Positions 12,984 to 24,900 of a stretch of DNA of 64,000 bases are shown piece by piece. Every line of letters starts with the position of its first letter. Within the stretch, counting starts at the first letter, position 1. Source of the DNA: Rachycentron canadum (taxonomy: Eukaryota; Chordata; Actinopteri; Carangiformes; Rachycentridae); contig CM076671.1 in the NCBI GenBank assembly GCA_038496675.1, forward strand, positions 10,611,300 to 10,675,299. Reading direction: 5' to 3'. The notes below the pieces were generated by a model. That model was not told the DNA's origin. It saw only the letters and a list, made by a program, of their open reading frames with translations, and did not search any database. Both the position numbers and the translations under genes were made by a program.

Positions 12984-13645
12984 CTTATAAAAGAAAAACT
13001 ACTCAAAAGATTTGAACAATCACATGTGTAAAAAAACGATTCTGAACCTTCAAATTTCTCATCTTTCACTATTTTTAACAGGAGGAAAGAACAGGATTCA
13101 TTATTGCAGCTTTCTTTCCTGTTTCCTTTCTTCTTGTATTTTATCACCATGTCTTCTTGTTTATTGAAAAGAGTGAAAAATCGGTTGGAAAATTACCATA
13201 AACTCTCTTTTCCAAAGGTTATTTCTCAACCGTCTAATGTGTCATTGTCAGGAGCTTAAAATGTGACGGTGGAAAATCACCAGCAGGCCGGAGTTAAGAT
13301 GCCAGTAAATGTTTATCAGCGTCTGGGAAGTTACTTAGTTTGACCTCACAGCCTCTTTTAAAAGAAAAGAGAAGTTTATTTTGTTGTAAAAATCTAAATT
13401 GCCTGGTGGAGACGTGACAGGAGCTGTGATTCAGTGCATGAGACAGATAATGTCTGCAGAAGAAATGACAGTGAAGACATTCAAAACATTCAATTTAAGG
13501 TTGTTATTCTGCAAAAATAGACATTTTTTAAAATGTGTTGTATATTTAGGTGAAAAAAAAAAGTTGTTTTTTTGGGTTCAGCGAAAGTGCAAATAACAAG
13601 AGTGAAAAAAATAGATTTTCACATCTGGTGTCTGCACGTCCAGCA

Positions 13646-14854
13646 CTAGTCCTCCTCTTTGACCTTCAGAGGCTCCTTGTCTTGGAGCCTGACATCAGAA
13701 CCGATGGACTCATCTTCGTCTTCATCTTCATCGTCGACGATGTCATCGTCGTCGTTGCCCATCTCGTTGGTGGCGTATGAGCCTTTGTGTCTGGACAGGC
13801 ACCACAGCAACAGAGCGATGACACAGATGAAGACCAGCAGCACTGCACCAAGGATCCCTGCAGGAGGAAAAACCAACCAATCAGGATCAAGTTCACGCTC
13901 CAGCCGCCAGGGGTCGCCTAGCAACAAAACCTGACGATGAGGTCATAACGACAGATGACCTATGGGCTCATTTCTGACAGGACAGTCTTTATATCCGGGT
14001 TAAAGAACAATATCCAATTTGCTTTTTGTATGTCAAGGTTCAAGCTCAAATTCATTGTAGACAATTAAACCTAAATGATAAATGCATTAAGTTGCATTAA
14101 ATGCCAGCACACATGTGAAAACAAGATGCTCTAATAGAAATAAATGTGAAATAATTAAAGTCTCACCTCCAATCAAAGCTGCAAGTTCTTCCTCATTTGA
14201 GTTGATTTCTGCAAAGACATAAAATCAAGCTTTCATTTGGGATTTTCCTGAACTCTGCTCTGCAGCACTGAACCACCAAACTCCTGAGTTACATCCGGAG
14301 TCATGGCAGCTGAACAATCTCTGTTCACTTCAGAGACACATCCTGCAAACAAACAATAGAGCTGCAGAGGACGTGCAGTGAACACTGAGAGAGGAGGCCA
14401 CTGCAGCTTTACTCCTTGAGTCCAAGGCAACTCGACTTCTCTTCCCTCTCATAACTTCTGGTGTGGTTTTCTGAAGAAGCCTTTTGGATGAGAGGTGAAA
14501 GGTCTTCCAGAACCTGAAATACGCCCAGTTGCCTTCGACTCAAGCACCAAAGTTTCCTATAAAGTCCTGTCCTCTGATTGGCTCTCTGACCCCCAGAGAG
14601 AAGCATCAGGTCCAGGGTCTGATGTTGTGTGAACGCAGCCTTACAGTTTATTTAGACATGATTTTCAGATGGTGAACTTTTTGTTGACCCGTCTCTGGCC
14701 CTGCTGTGGAAACAAGGGTCGGGGGTGTCAGTATGTCGGCCTTTATCTCCACAGCAACAGACCCTGGAGGCTCCTTCCCATGCTCCTCTCTGATAAGACA
14801 CTCCCTGCTAAACACACACAAACACACACACCTTGGCTGGGCCACAAATGCTCT

Positions 14855-14905
<51 letters not shown>

Positions 14906-15200
14906 TGTGAGTGTGTGTGTGTGTGTGTGGACGTTAATGTCAAGTTTGGACGTTGGTTATTTCGTTTATCCAGCAGACAGAGACTCTGAGGGTCTTTGAA
15001 CGCCTCTTTCTCTTTCATTAAGGGCCCCCTCATGGAGCTACAGCTGGTTATCTTAGCTTAGCTTAGCATAAAGACAAAGCTGGCATCAGGCCTGTCAATG
15101 TGTTAGATGATGACATGCATACGTTACCTTCTGTCAGTGGAGGAGGGTGTTTCCTCTCGAACATGGGAGTAACAGGAGCAGGAGTCATGTCAGTGGTCAT
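13646..15200 (-). CDS. gypc: Glycophorin C-like small single-pass membrane protein (3 coding exons)
   Basis: Exons in transcription order are 15200-15128, 14208-14167 and 13857-13646. All introns are GT-AG and the phases join into 108 aa. The predicted protein has a short Thr/Pro-rich ectodomain (residues 1-32), one transmembrane helix (about 33-59) and a basic juxtamembrane motif RHKGSYATNE (61-70). This motif closely matches the protein 4.1-binding RHKGTYHTNE of glycophorin C. A very acidic tail (DDDD at 74-77, then mixed D/E to 88) ends in KEED. Glycophorin C, CNTNAP and CADM proteins share the juxtamembrane motif. The lack of Ig or laminin domains and the small size (human GYPC about 128 aa) favour glycophorin C. 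Oddly, the C-terminal PDZ ligand EYFI is absent. The ATG at 15198-15200 implies a type III protein without signal peptide. An upstream leader exon (see 15849-15910) is an alternative. Confidence 0.6.
14414..14545. repeat. Short inverted-repeat element in glycophorin-like intron
   Basis: Arms CCTTGAGTCCAAGGCAACT (from 14414) and, reversed, GCTTGAGTCGAAGGCAACT (14545 downward) bound a 132-bp segment. The segment holds the GAAGAAGCCTTTTGGATGAG motif common in fish repeats. It lies inside the intron between coding exons 1 and 2. Confidence 0.7.
14857..14930. repeat. (TG)n microsatellite
   Basis: TG array with a few GA interruptions, inside an intron of the glycophorin C-like gene. Confidence 0.95.
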
Positions 15201-15848
15201 GCTGATGTCAACCTGAACAGAGAAAACACAAGTCTTGTTACGTGGGTAGACGTCCTCTGGAGTCATCCTCTGGGGACCATCAATGTTTCACAGAAATCTG
15301 TCCAGCCGTTGTTGAGATATTCAAACACTTTTTCTTTTTTCGCAGGAAATCTTTAAAATGATCAGTTTCAGTTCTCAGTTTTGCAAATTTATAATTAACC
15401 ATGAAAGTGATGTGTTATATCAAAGTTTAACCCTCGTTTTACAGCTGTAAAGGGGATTAGGGAGCGTGGAGCCGCTGGGTTTCACAAACTGAGCAACAAA
15501 CGACGGCAAAATGGAACAAAAGTGTGTGTTTGTCTCAATAACAAGAGCCGCGCTTCAGAAAACAGCAGAGATGTGAACAAGACTGAAACAGTCAATTTTC
15601 ACTTTGCTTCCAGTTTTTTCATTTGTCTAAGATCTAACTTCAGTTGTGTTTAGTCAAGACACACGACTTTATCAGCATCACTTCTGATTTTTTAATGTGA
15701 TGCAGAGAAAACAAAGCTGTAGCTGTGAACTGCAGCTTGTTCTGCAAAACATGGGCTGAATGCATGAAGCAAAACATCACAAACATCTCAAAAATTAAAC
15801 TGAACAACAAAATAACTCTTTCTTTAATAGAAAAGGATAAAAACTCAC

Positions 15849-15910
15849 CAGTTCTGAAGGAAGCTCCTCACTCACCAAGACGAACAAACACAACAGAACA
15901 TATGCTAGAC
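15849..15910 (-). other. Candidate upstream leader exon of glycophorin-like gene
   Basis: On the minus strand a hydrophobic run (AYVLLCLFVLVSEELPSEL) is followed by a strong donor, GTGAGT, at 15843-15848. Joined to the exon boundary at 15212 it keeps frame (phase 0) and would add a signal-peptide-like leader. The frame has no nearby ATG. It runs back through the (TG)n array at 15911-15959 to an ATG-ATG at about 16083-16088. Coding use is therefore uncertain. Confidence 0.25.

Positions 15911-15959
<49 letters not shown>
15911..15959. repeat. (CA)n microsatellite
   Basis: About 24 CA units. A second array lies at 16094-16120. Confidence 0.95.
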
Positions 15960-15961
<2 letters not shown>

Positions 15962-16629
15962 GTGTGGTGTCAATCCCCAGGGTCGGGAGCTGTTCCCCAG
16001 TCGGCCAATAGCAAAGCTGACTCCGCCTCTCTGATGCTAAACAACCTGCAGATGTCTGAAACTGTGCAGCTGACGCCTCTGACATCATCTGTTAACACAC
16101 ACACACACACACACACACACTATCCTGTGTGTGTTAACAGACTATATATCCACTGTGTTTCATAATCTCACCTCCAGCCTCTTCATTAATGTAAATCTCC
16201 TCCTTTAGCTGCAGGAGTTACCACCTGTTTGTGCTTCACTACATTTCCCAGAATGCCTTGGGGCAACTAGAGGTGAGTGTTAAACAATCAGTTCTAGTAG
16301 TTTGACTTCTGGCTGGTTGACATGTAAAGTGGATCATGACAAACACTTTATACCATAAATATCATATTTACATCATCATCCTCTTGTTGTGTTCTTTGTG
16401 GAACGTAGTCAGACGTATAAACTAAAGTTTTGTGTTAAATAACTTCCTGTTTTTCCTCAGATCATCTGTTCGAGGCCTTTTAATCAAACAATCCCTTTAT
16501 TCTCTGATTGTTTCCTTTTTAACACTTGACTTTTATTTATTTTTTCTTTATTATTTATCTTTTTATCTTTATTTTCCAGTGTTTCATCACTTCCTGTTAT
16601 TGTTGTTGCTTTTGTTACTCTGTGCTCTG

Positions 16630-16631
<2 letters not shown>

Positions 16632-16721
<90 letters not shown>

Positions 16722-16722
16722 G
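16632..16722. repeat. Long (TG)n microsatellite
   Basis: About 45 TG units with one TTTG interruption, the longest dinucleotide array in the window. Confidence 0.95.
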
Positions 16723-17334
16723 ACACTGTTTGTCTGAAAAGTGCAAGATAAATAAAGTAAATAAAGTTGTTGATCTCTGAGCAAAGTGCTAAAATGCCTG
16801 CAGGATAATTATGTAAAATACATGAAAGCTTTTTTCTGTGCAGGATGTTTGTGTCTCATAAACACATCCACAAACCTGTGACACATTGATAATTTAATTT
16901 CACATCACCAACATCCAAACAAACCAGAGCTCCACATCTGAAAAGACACATTAACATCATCAGACCGACTCCAACAGTTTCAGAGCTTCCATTCACGTTT
17001 TCTTAGATTTTATTTCTAGATTGTTTCTACTAAACTCTACCAGGATCAAACCTGCAGCAGAAGCAGGGAGGGAAACTCGTCTCCACACCACAGCAGCTTC
17101 GACATCCCGACGCGCTCTGATTATTTTAGCAGCTGACAGACATTCAAAGGTCTTATGTCTCAAATAGTTGTTGATTATTTGTTTGACAATCACCTTCAAT
17201 ATGGAGCCAAAGAGAAAACAGGGAAGGAGGGAAATGAAGGCAGGTTTTAAGCAGCACAAACATATCAGTCACATCCAAAACCAAGAAAACAGATTTATGT
17301 TTGTACAACTTCAAACTATGGCTGATTTTCTACT

Positions 17335-18000
17335 GACGTGGCAGCTGCAGTTAATAACAACACATTTCTGAGTCAATCCAGTGCAAAACCTTTGTATCGT
17401 GCCAGTGAGAGCACACCTTGCAGCAAAGGGTGGTGGGTTGGACTTGAACTCAGACCTGTGGACTGAGCCTTAATGCTTCCTGTTCACTGGGTCTCTGCTG
17501 CATATAAACCCTGTCGGCCATTTCTTTAGATACTACAACACCAAAAGTGAATTTAGTGGGATTCAACATTTTAAAGTGCAAAATCTGTCCATGCAAAGTT
17601 TTAAAGATTGAATTTTTCAGCTATTTTTGCCTTTATTATAGTGACAGAAACAGGAAAAGGGTCAAAGGTCAGACTTGAACCCAGGCCACAGGGGTGAGGA
17701 CGAAGGCTGATAAACACCTGCTCTACCAGGTGAGTCACTGCGCTGAGCATAAACCCTGTCAGCCACTTCCTAAACTAATATCACTTCAAAAAAGTGGCAA
17801 CTTCAGTTAACGACAAACTTGTGAGTCAATTTAGTGCAAAATCTCTCCATGCGAAGTTTTAACTTTAGGGCATTTTTACCTTTATTATCGCGACAGTGAG
17901 AGAAACAGTAAAAGGACAAAGGTCAGACTTGAACCCGGGCCACTGGAGTTAGGACTAAGTTTAATAAGCACCTGCTCCACTGGCGATGATGTCACCCATT
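17335..18000 (-). repeat. Three tandem tRNA-derived (V-SINE-like) SINE copies
   Basis: Three related minus-strand units lie at about 17395-17520, 17620-17755 and 17870-17995. Read on the minus strand, the middle copy has a tRNA-like head (TCACCTGGTAGAGC) and a B-box GGTTCAAGTC. It ends in a tail with AATAAAGGCAAAAA, a structure typical of teleost tRNA-SINEs of the V-SINE type. The DNA between copies is also shared (for example GTGCAAAATCTsTCCATGC). This suggests local duplication of a SINE plus flank rather than three insertions. Confidence 0.7.
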
Positions 18001-18189
18001 GACGTATGTAATATAACCCAACAGATGGTTGGGTTTGAGTTAAGCAGAAAACTTTAAGGGCCATTTTAAAGCCTCTATGGACCAAATACATACATTTAAC
18101 TTAAAGACCAACAAACCAATCACTTTTAATTTTTAGATCTTTTTCAACTGAGTTTGAACATTTGATAAACTTCTAAATTGTGGCCCCTA

Positions 18190-18585
18190 GATTAGTCGAG
18201 GTTTATTTTAAAGGTCCCTATAGTCTAAATGTAGATGTCATGTCTTCGTTGACTTTAAAGCAGATTTAGGTTCTATATTATTTTTGATTGATTGGTTAAT
18301 TGATTTTCAGCCTCTTAAATTACGTGTTTGTTGTTTAGGACTCAGCTTTTAGTTTCTAACGAGCTTCGTAGCGACGCCAAAATGAGAACTTTCAAAGGCA
18401 TCTAGATATTGATGATGAAGAGAAGATGGTGGGGTGCGTACCAACATGGCCAACCTCACTGATAATCTTTAGGCTGCTGGCTGGAGTCGTATTTTCCCAC
18501 CCTGCGCTGCCCTGAAGGCATCATCGACAGGCTGTGCGTTGCTAGGCTTAACTGCTTTTTTTACTGTATCTCCCCCTTCGCCTCT
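18190..18585 (-). other. s100b: Probable s100b 3' UTR region
   Basis: Sequence after the s100b stop. A minus-strand AATAAA is at 18202-18207. The part 18205-18285 resembles a decayed copy of the 30-bp-minisatellite repeat (AAAGGTCCCTATAGTCTAAA, TTTAGGTTCTATATTA), so the true 3' end may lie before it. Confidence 0.35.
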
Positions 18586-19029
18586 TTACTCGTCCTCGTG
18601 CTCGAAAAACTCGTGGCAACAGACGGTAACCACGGAGATGAATGTCATGAACTCCTGGAAGTCACACTCGGCGTCGCCGTCGGTGTCCAGGCTCTCCATC
18701 AGGCTGTCCAGCGTGGCCTGGTCTTTCACATGCTGCAGGGGGGGGGAGAAGGGTTCAGATCAGGACAAGCACAACCAAAGAGAGAGAACTAAACATGGTG
18801 GGTTGAAGGTGGAGCTGGATTCAAGATGGTTGACATCAACTCAGCTTCGCTCCACAGATCCAGAGCTCGGCGCCCTGACTTTGTGTCTCACCGCCATCAG
18901 GTCCGGCAGCTCGTCGTTGAGCAGGTCCTTCAACTCGCTCTTCTTCAGCTTGTGTTTGTCGCCTTCTCTCTCCGAGTATTTCTGAAACACCGCAATGATG
19001 GTCGCCATCGAGGTCTCCAGGTCGGTCAT
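18586..19029 (-). CDS. s100b: S100B calcium-binding protein (2 coding exons)
   Basis: Coding exons are 19029-18892 (46 codons) and 18732-18586 (48 codons plus stop), joined by a phase-0 GT-AG intron. This gives 94 aa against 92 in human. S100B is a dimeric EF-hand calcium sensor, also binding zinc, of glia and other cells. The N-terminal S100 pseudo-EF-hand is at residues 19-32 (SEREGDKHKLKKSE), nearly identical to human S100B. The canonical EF loop is at 62-73, with D62, D64, D66, E68, D70 and E73 intact. The C-terminus CCHEFFEHEDE carries the Cys and His-Glu residues typical of S100B. The start is the ATG at 19027-19029, since MTDLE aligns with the human MSELE. A non-coding first exon lies upstream, the standard S100 layout. 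Confidence 0.93.
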
Positions 19030-19498
19030 TGTCACCTCGTCTGTTCACCTTCAACTGTCACGTGAAAAAACTGAATTTTGACTTAATTCAGGACAGAAAA
19101 GAAAAGTTTTCTTTGACTCTTAAAATCAGATGATTATTATCTGGTTTTCTCACAGATCTTTGATGCAACTGTTTCTGTTTAAATCTACTTTCTTCATAAA
19201 CCAACAAATGCTGAAGCAAAGCATTGAGATTTTCTCCATTTCCAAAATATCACTTACAAAAATAATGAAAATGTTGAATCAGCTTTATCAATATCTTTGC
19301 TTTACTACTCACAAAATATATCTTACCAGCATGACAGTGCAGAAAACTCAGTTAAAGATTTAATATGATCAGTTGACACGATTCTTACTTTAAAAGATCC
19401 CAGAGTAAAAAAAAATCAGAGTAAAAAAAATCACACAAATGTGTTCCAGTCAAATCCCTGGGTCAGTTTTCAGAGATGAGAAAGGCAGCTGACCTTAC

Positions 19499-19541
19499 CT
19501 CAGGGTTAGTGGGAGCAGTAGAGCTGTGTATCCAGAGTGGG
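19499..19541 (-). other. s100b: Probable non-coding first exon of s100b
   Basis: On the minus strand a donor GTAAGG is at 19493-19498. The exon would start about 30 bases downstream of a TATA box. Its acceptor partner is probably just 5' of the ATG (TTTTTTCACGTGACAG, near 19050-19065). Exon limits are inferred. Confidence 0.5.
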
Positions 19542-19567
19542 TTGGAGGCTGAGGTTGGACCGCAGCC

Positions 19568-19573
19568 TTTATA
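19568..19573 (-). promoter_or_regulatory. s100b: TATA box of s100b
   Basis: TATAAA on the minus strand (within AGTATAAAGGC), about 30 bp upstream of the inferred transcription start and 75 bp from the exon-1 donor. A TATA promoter fits a cell-type-restricted S100 gene. Confidence 0.6.
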
Positions 19574-19599
19574 CTGGAGCAGTGTGGTGGGTGGTGGGC

Positions 19600-20370
19600 G
19601 GAGCTCCACCAGCCTGTCAATCAAACCGCCCGGCCAATCCCGTCCGTCCACTTCTCCTCACTCCACTGGAACCAACCAGCCTGGTCATCCTCTGGACACA
19701 ATGGAGTTAGATATGAGGCCTGAAATTTAAAACTGTGTTTAAAGTCACAGGAATTCTTATTTTGAAAGGATTGTCTTTATTTATAATTTTAAAAAAAAGC
19801 TTTATTAGTATTGTTTGTCCTGTGTTATCTGCCAGAGATGACCCCTGGGGGTAGTTAGGGGTTCAGCATCTTGCCCTGAGCAGCTCATCAATCATTAGAT
19901 GGATTGTCTTTAATTGTATGCATCGTTCATGGTCACCTGAGGATGCATCCTGATGGATTAAGTGATCCCTCTTCTAGGTCAATATTATTATAATATATAA
20001 TATGCTAATATGCTAAGGTAAGATAGTAGCAGTCGTGTCACTGTTAGCATGTTAGCATCAAACAAAACAACCACAGAACAAATCATGAATGAATGAGGTT
20101 GAGAGATTTTAACCATCAGGCCTGGAGTCAGTTTTATTAGTTGAACTTCCTACTCATTAAAACACACATGAAGCTGTTAATTAATGTTGTTTAATGTCTC
20201 ATAAAATGGCATGATGGGTAAATTGGAGGAGGAGCTTTGAGGAGCTTTGAGTTGAGATATATCTGCCACACACCTCAGCTAATTAAGTTGAACAAACAGG
20301 CGTAAAAGTGCCAAATGCCTCCCTGTGTGTCTCTGTCCCTCCATCATGGAACGTATACCATCTATCTGCC
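19600..20370. other. Intergenic DNA upstream of s100b
   Basis: No gene recognised. A degraded SINE-like stretch (GGTTCAGCATCTTGCCCTGAG) lies near 19860-19880, and short AT-rich repeats near 19985-20010. Confidence 0.5.
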
Positions 20371-20373
20371 CCC

Positions 20374-21312
20374 TCAGATCCAGATCTGCCTCCCCTTGCT
20401 GTGCTCGGGCATCTGCTGGGCCACAAAGGCCCGTTTCAGAGGAAGCGGGTGGCCGTGCATGTTAATGAAGACGCTCTTTTCACTGTTGAAGTTGGCCAGA
20501 CGTGTGCCCTCCGCCGCCCAGAGAGAGCCCACAAACACCACGGCTGCTCCGGCCAAACGGGCTGAGGCTGAGGTGTCAGGGCCACAGTCTCACTCCAGGA
20601 CTGAGGACGTGTGTTCAAAGATAAATAAGTTAAATCAGTAACATTACTTAGTTACCCCAAAATATTTCACAAGTACAAGAGCATTTGGTGAGAAAATACC
20701 ACGCGGCTTCTGTTTCTTTGGAGATTTTACTAGACGGACATGGGAATTGAACTGAATTGAATTGAAGTTTCAAAATAAAAGGGCATATTCTAACATTTAT
20801 ATAACATTTTCAGCTTTTGAAAACTTCATTCTGTCCTTGTGTTGTGCTGCCACCTCATATAAAAGGCAGACAATGATGCTTGGGCACTGGAAAGTTTAAA
20901 AGGGACGTAGGTGCTGAAAAAAGTGTGAATTTATCAACAGAGGAGAAATTAACCCGAGGAAATTCAACCAAAAACAACAAAAAACGAACTCAGTTCACCT
21001 CTGACTGGTCTCTGATCTCCTATATTCCCTCTAACTGGAGCGTATCACCTGCTCAGGTGAGCTCAGCCTTGAAAGCAGGTGCATCTGTGAATATTATATC
21101 AAAGGTCAATCATCTCCACGTTGAGCTGAATTCCCTGGATGACTTCCTCCATCGCCCCCTGTGACCTCTGACCTCCGTCCACTCGGCCAGGCGGCGTGCT
21201 GGAGAACGGAGCCGTTGATGACATGATAAACTGCGTCTTTGTTCGGTGATAAACACACTCCTCACGCGGACGACCACAGGCCGACTCATTGTTGGCTCCG
21301 AACACTGAAACA
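20374..21312 (-). CDS. Unassigned two-exon coding candidate
   Basis: Candidate exon A is 21312-21173 (acceptor CTCTGCACAG, donor GTCAGA). Candidate exon B is 20561-20374 (acceptor ACCTCAGCCTCAG, ending in a stop). The phases are compatible (1 nt plus 2 nt) and no stop intervenes. Exon A reads ...VFGANNESACGRPREECVYH..., exon B ...AAVVFVGSLWAAEG...SVFINMHGHPLPLKRAFVAQ...QIWI-stop. Exon B stays open through GC-rich, repeat-free sequence and does not look like shadow coding. I do not recognise the protein. No start codon or promoter was found, so it may be the 3' part of a gene or a pseudogene remnant. Confidence 0.3.
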
Positions 21313-21717
21313 CTGTGCAGAGACACAACCAAACATACTGGAAACCGGAGCCACACAGCCGGGCGAGAGAGCATCAGCTATCATCTGTCTCTCTCTCTCT
21401 TTGCTCACTGTGTGTCAGGAGTGACACCTCATCTTTTTTAGTGTCGAAATTATTGAGGGATAAAGGTCAAAAATAGGTCAACAGAATCATTTCAGTTCAC
21501 TTTAAATCATCGAGATGAACAGATAATTCTTAACTATAGCAGCAGTGCACAGTTTTGTTTTACATATGTTTGTTTGTTGTTATTTATGTATAATATAAAA
21601 TAAAATATGATTAAAATTCTCCATAATAAAGTCTCAGTTACATTAAATGTAGGTTTCAGTGTTAAAATAAGTAAATAAATGAGACCAGACGGACGTAACA
21701 CCTCAACATTTCAGCCT

Positions 21718-21746
21718 CTCCTCCTCCTCCTCCTCCTCCTCCTCCT
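21718..21746. repeat. (CTC)n trinucleotide repeat
   Basis: About nine CTC units. A short (CA)n array follows at 21945-21962. Confidence 0.9.
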
Positions 21747-21969
21747 CTCCTCTTGTGTCTCTTTTTGCATATTTTCTCCCGGGACACGGCGTCCTCAAAC
21801 AGCCCGGAGCGTCCTCAGAGCCAGCTGGGCCCCCGGGGGCCGAGCCCGTCGCTGTGGTAACGGGTCCACACCTCCTGCTGGTCTAGAAAAGGTTTGCCAG
21901 GACGCTGAGTCACCACCTGGCAGCCGAGGACAACCTGAGACGAACACACACACACACACACACTGAGGT

Positions 21970-24900
21970 TACTGTGTTTTATTTCATTAAGGGTTTTTGG
22001 TTATTTTCATAAGTTTCTTTTCTATTTATAAAGTCAAGAGCAGCGACCTCTGACCTCTGACATTTGAACCCCTCATTATTTAGTCTAAGGAGTTTCATTT
22101 GAAAATTCTTGGAGGAAATAAAAAATCCTGTTTCTCTGTTGTAATAGTGATAATTCACCAGCAGATGGAGGCAGTGCATCACACATAAAGATCAATTATT
22201 CAACTCAAGGTTTGACTGCAACAAAACAATTCATCATGTCTGATTTAATAAATAAAAGTGTAAATTTTAAGGATTTTATTTATCTGAAGTACAGATAAGA
22301 GTTTTTATTGAACTTCTTGAGGATGATTTATAGGATATTAATTAGTTATCAAGCAGAAAAATCTTTAAAATGATTGATTATACATCTGAAAATGACAATA
22401 AAAGTGTTTTGGCTTGAATTAAGAGGGAACACCTGAGTGTTTCCGCCTGTAGGGGGCAGTCTGGGACCGACTGCTCAGCCTCATCGATCGCCTGTATCGA
22501 TTCCTCGGAGATTGAGACTCTGATTGAGGCTCCAGTCCAGTCTGAGCTGTTTGTGTGAAATGACAGTAATAACACAAAGTATCTGAGGTGAAACTCAGGG
22601 TTGCTGATATCGACCTTTTTCGCAAAAATGAGATGAAGGCAGGAGAATATGCTGCAGCACCGTGTCCGTCCTGTTTTTCCCTGAGGCCTTTTGGCAGCTA
22701 GAGGAGGGTCTCTCAGTCCTTCCTCCTGCCCATTTTTAACAGCTGTCCTCCTGATAAAGTGGAGAACATGCCAACACACTCTTCAGGCCGCTCATTTGCA
22801 TTCAGATTTGAGGATGTGGCATTTTAAAGCAACCAAAAACAAAAATAACCTCCCATAAAAACTCCTGCTGACTCCTTCTGCTGCATCTCATCCCAACTTC
22901 CTGTTGCTGTAATAAAGACAAAAAAGCCTAAAAGTTTCCTTGGCTTCTGTGTCTTTTGCAGAAGGTTGTTTAGCCGCCACAGCGTCCACTTCCTGGCTTG
23001 TTGATACGTTTCGTGCTGGTGTCATGGTGCTCGTCCTGGCAGGTGCTTCCCTCCGTTGGATTACTCCCTGGCAGAGCCGGGGTAACTCTGGCTGCCGATC
23101 ACAGAATAATCTGGACGAATCCTCAATCTGTCATTCAATCCCAAATCCCATCTGGCTCATTTGGTTGTTCACACTGCAGCGGCTCACAAACCGTCATAAA
23201 CCTGGATAATATGGAGGAGGAGGAGTGTTATTGTGAAGGGTCAGGGCTGCTGTGAGTGTTACTCTGTCGGCTGTTACACTGAGTTATCGCTGCAATCAAG
23301 CCACTCTGGTGATTTGTGAAGGTTGTCTATTGTCGCCTGGAGCTCAGAGCAGCTGATTGTCTGTCTTTCTGTCTCCTCCTGTCGCTCCATCACACTCTTG
23401 CTACAAAACAACAGTCACTTTGATAAGTTACTGAGTCTGGGACTCGCCCTTCAAACCTGACTTTCAATAAACTGAGAGAAACCCAAAGGTGGTGAGTGTC
23501 AGATCTGATTAACACTTTTACTCACTAAAAACATGTAATAATATAATAAGTTACTTCACTTAATAACTGATTAACTCTATTAAACATATAGTTGGTCATT
23601 TCTGGAATTCACAAGGACCACATCCTGGTTTTTGAAGGTCAGATTCTGCAAAAACATGGATGTTATTTCCATTATTTCCCCCATTAGATTCTGAAAGCAT
23701 CAGTTTAATTTGTTCCTGTGAAGAAAGAAATGAAGGAGCCATGATGAGAAGTGACCACAACATCACCTGTCAATCAAGCAAACAAAGTGCAAAACCAACT
23801 CAATGTGAGGTTGAAGGCTTCACTTTCCAGACAGAGTCTCTGGATTCAACAGCTTTATTCATCTGTGTAAGAAAAGACGAAGCTGTTAGTTTTTCTTCTG
23901 TTGTTCAGGAGGAGAATCAGATGCTTTATACATTAAAATTTAATGTGACTCACAACCTGGTCTGGACTCTTCACTCGGAGACAGATCAGGGTCAGTATTA
24001 AAGGGTCTAAGGCTCCCAAGAGTTGGGGCTCAAACAGGAAAGTCACTGAAGACACTTCTGCTTTGCAGTTGAAGCAGAGGATGGATGAAAGAGGTTTATA
24101 CTCTTCGTTCTGCAGGACGTCAATGGGGAGGATTCAAGAACAGGACTAATGTGTGGTTCATGTTAGGAGCAGCTGCAATCGATGAACAGCAGCTTCACTG
24201 AGGAGAGTTTCAACAATCAAGAAAGTGTGGATTAATCGTTCAAGATCCATGTACGATGAGATTTTCCTGAATTCAGATCAGGGGCGTCTCCTGAGCTTCC
24301 TCAGCTCCTCTCCAACTCCGCTGAGGCTCGTCTGGTTCTGTGACTCACTCAGACGTAACGAAGCTCGGCTCAGACACCTCAGGCCTCAAAACCTCGTCTG
24401 GGACAAGGTCGGATAAATCTGGTCTGGCTGCTTACGGAGGAGGAGCTTTTCACCAAACATGGCGCTTCCGTCCGCTGCGTCAGGTCCATTAAGTCTGTCA
24501 CTTAATTAACTGGTTAACAAGCTAAAGATGGCTGGAATGACCCGGCCAGGGTTTGACACACTGAAAAAACGACAAATAATCCAAAACAATCTGCATTATG
24601 GTCACTTTAAAACAATGAAGTTTGATATGGAATTCGTCCAAATGACTTCAGACGCCACAAGTTGAAGTGACAACGCTTTTCCTGTTTGATGGGACAAATG
24701 TTGAGAGACAGGAAGCTGGACGGAGAGAAGGGAAATGTGCCAGTTGGTCTGTGTCCGAACCACTTGGCTATCGGGACATTTGGTCCATTTGTTGTGGCTT
24801 CAAAGTGAAAATTAAAACGTTTTACTGCACAACAGGAAACCACAAATGCAAAAAAGTACAAAATGTGTTAAAGCGTTCCTTTCAAAACAAGAGGAATTTA

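Noticed and set aside
18539..18985. 148-codon plus-strand frame over s100b
   Set aside because: Antisense to both s100b exons and crosses their intron. The minus strand is clearly the S100B coding strand.
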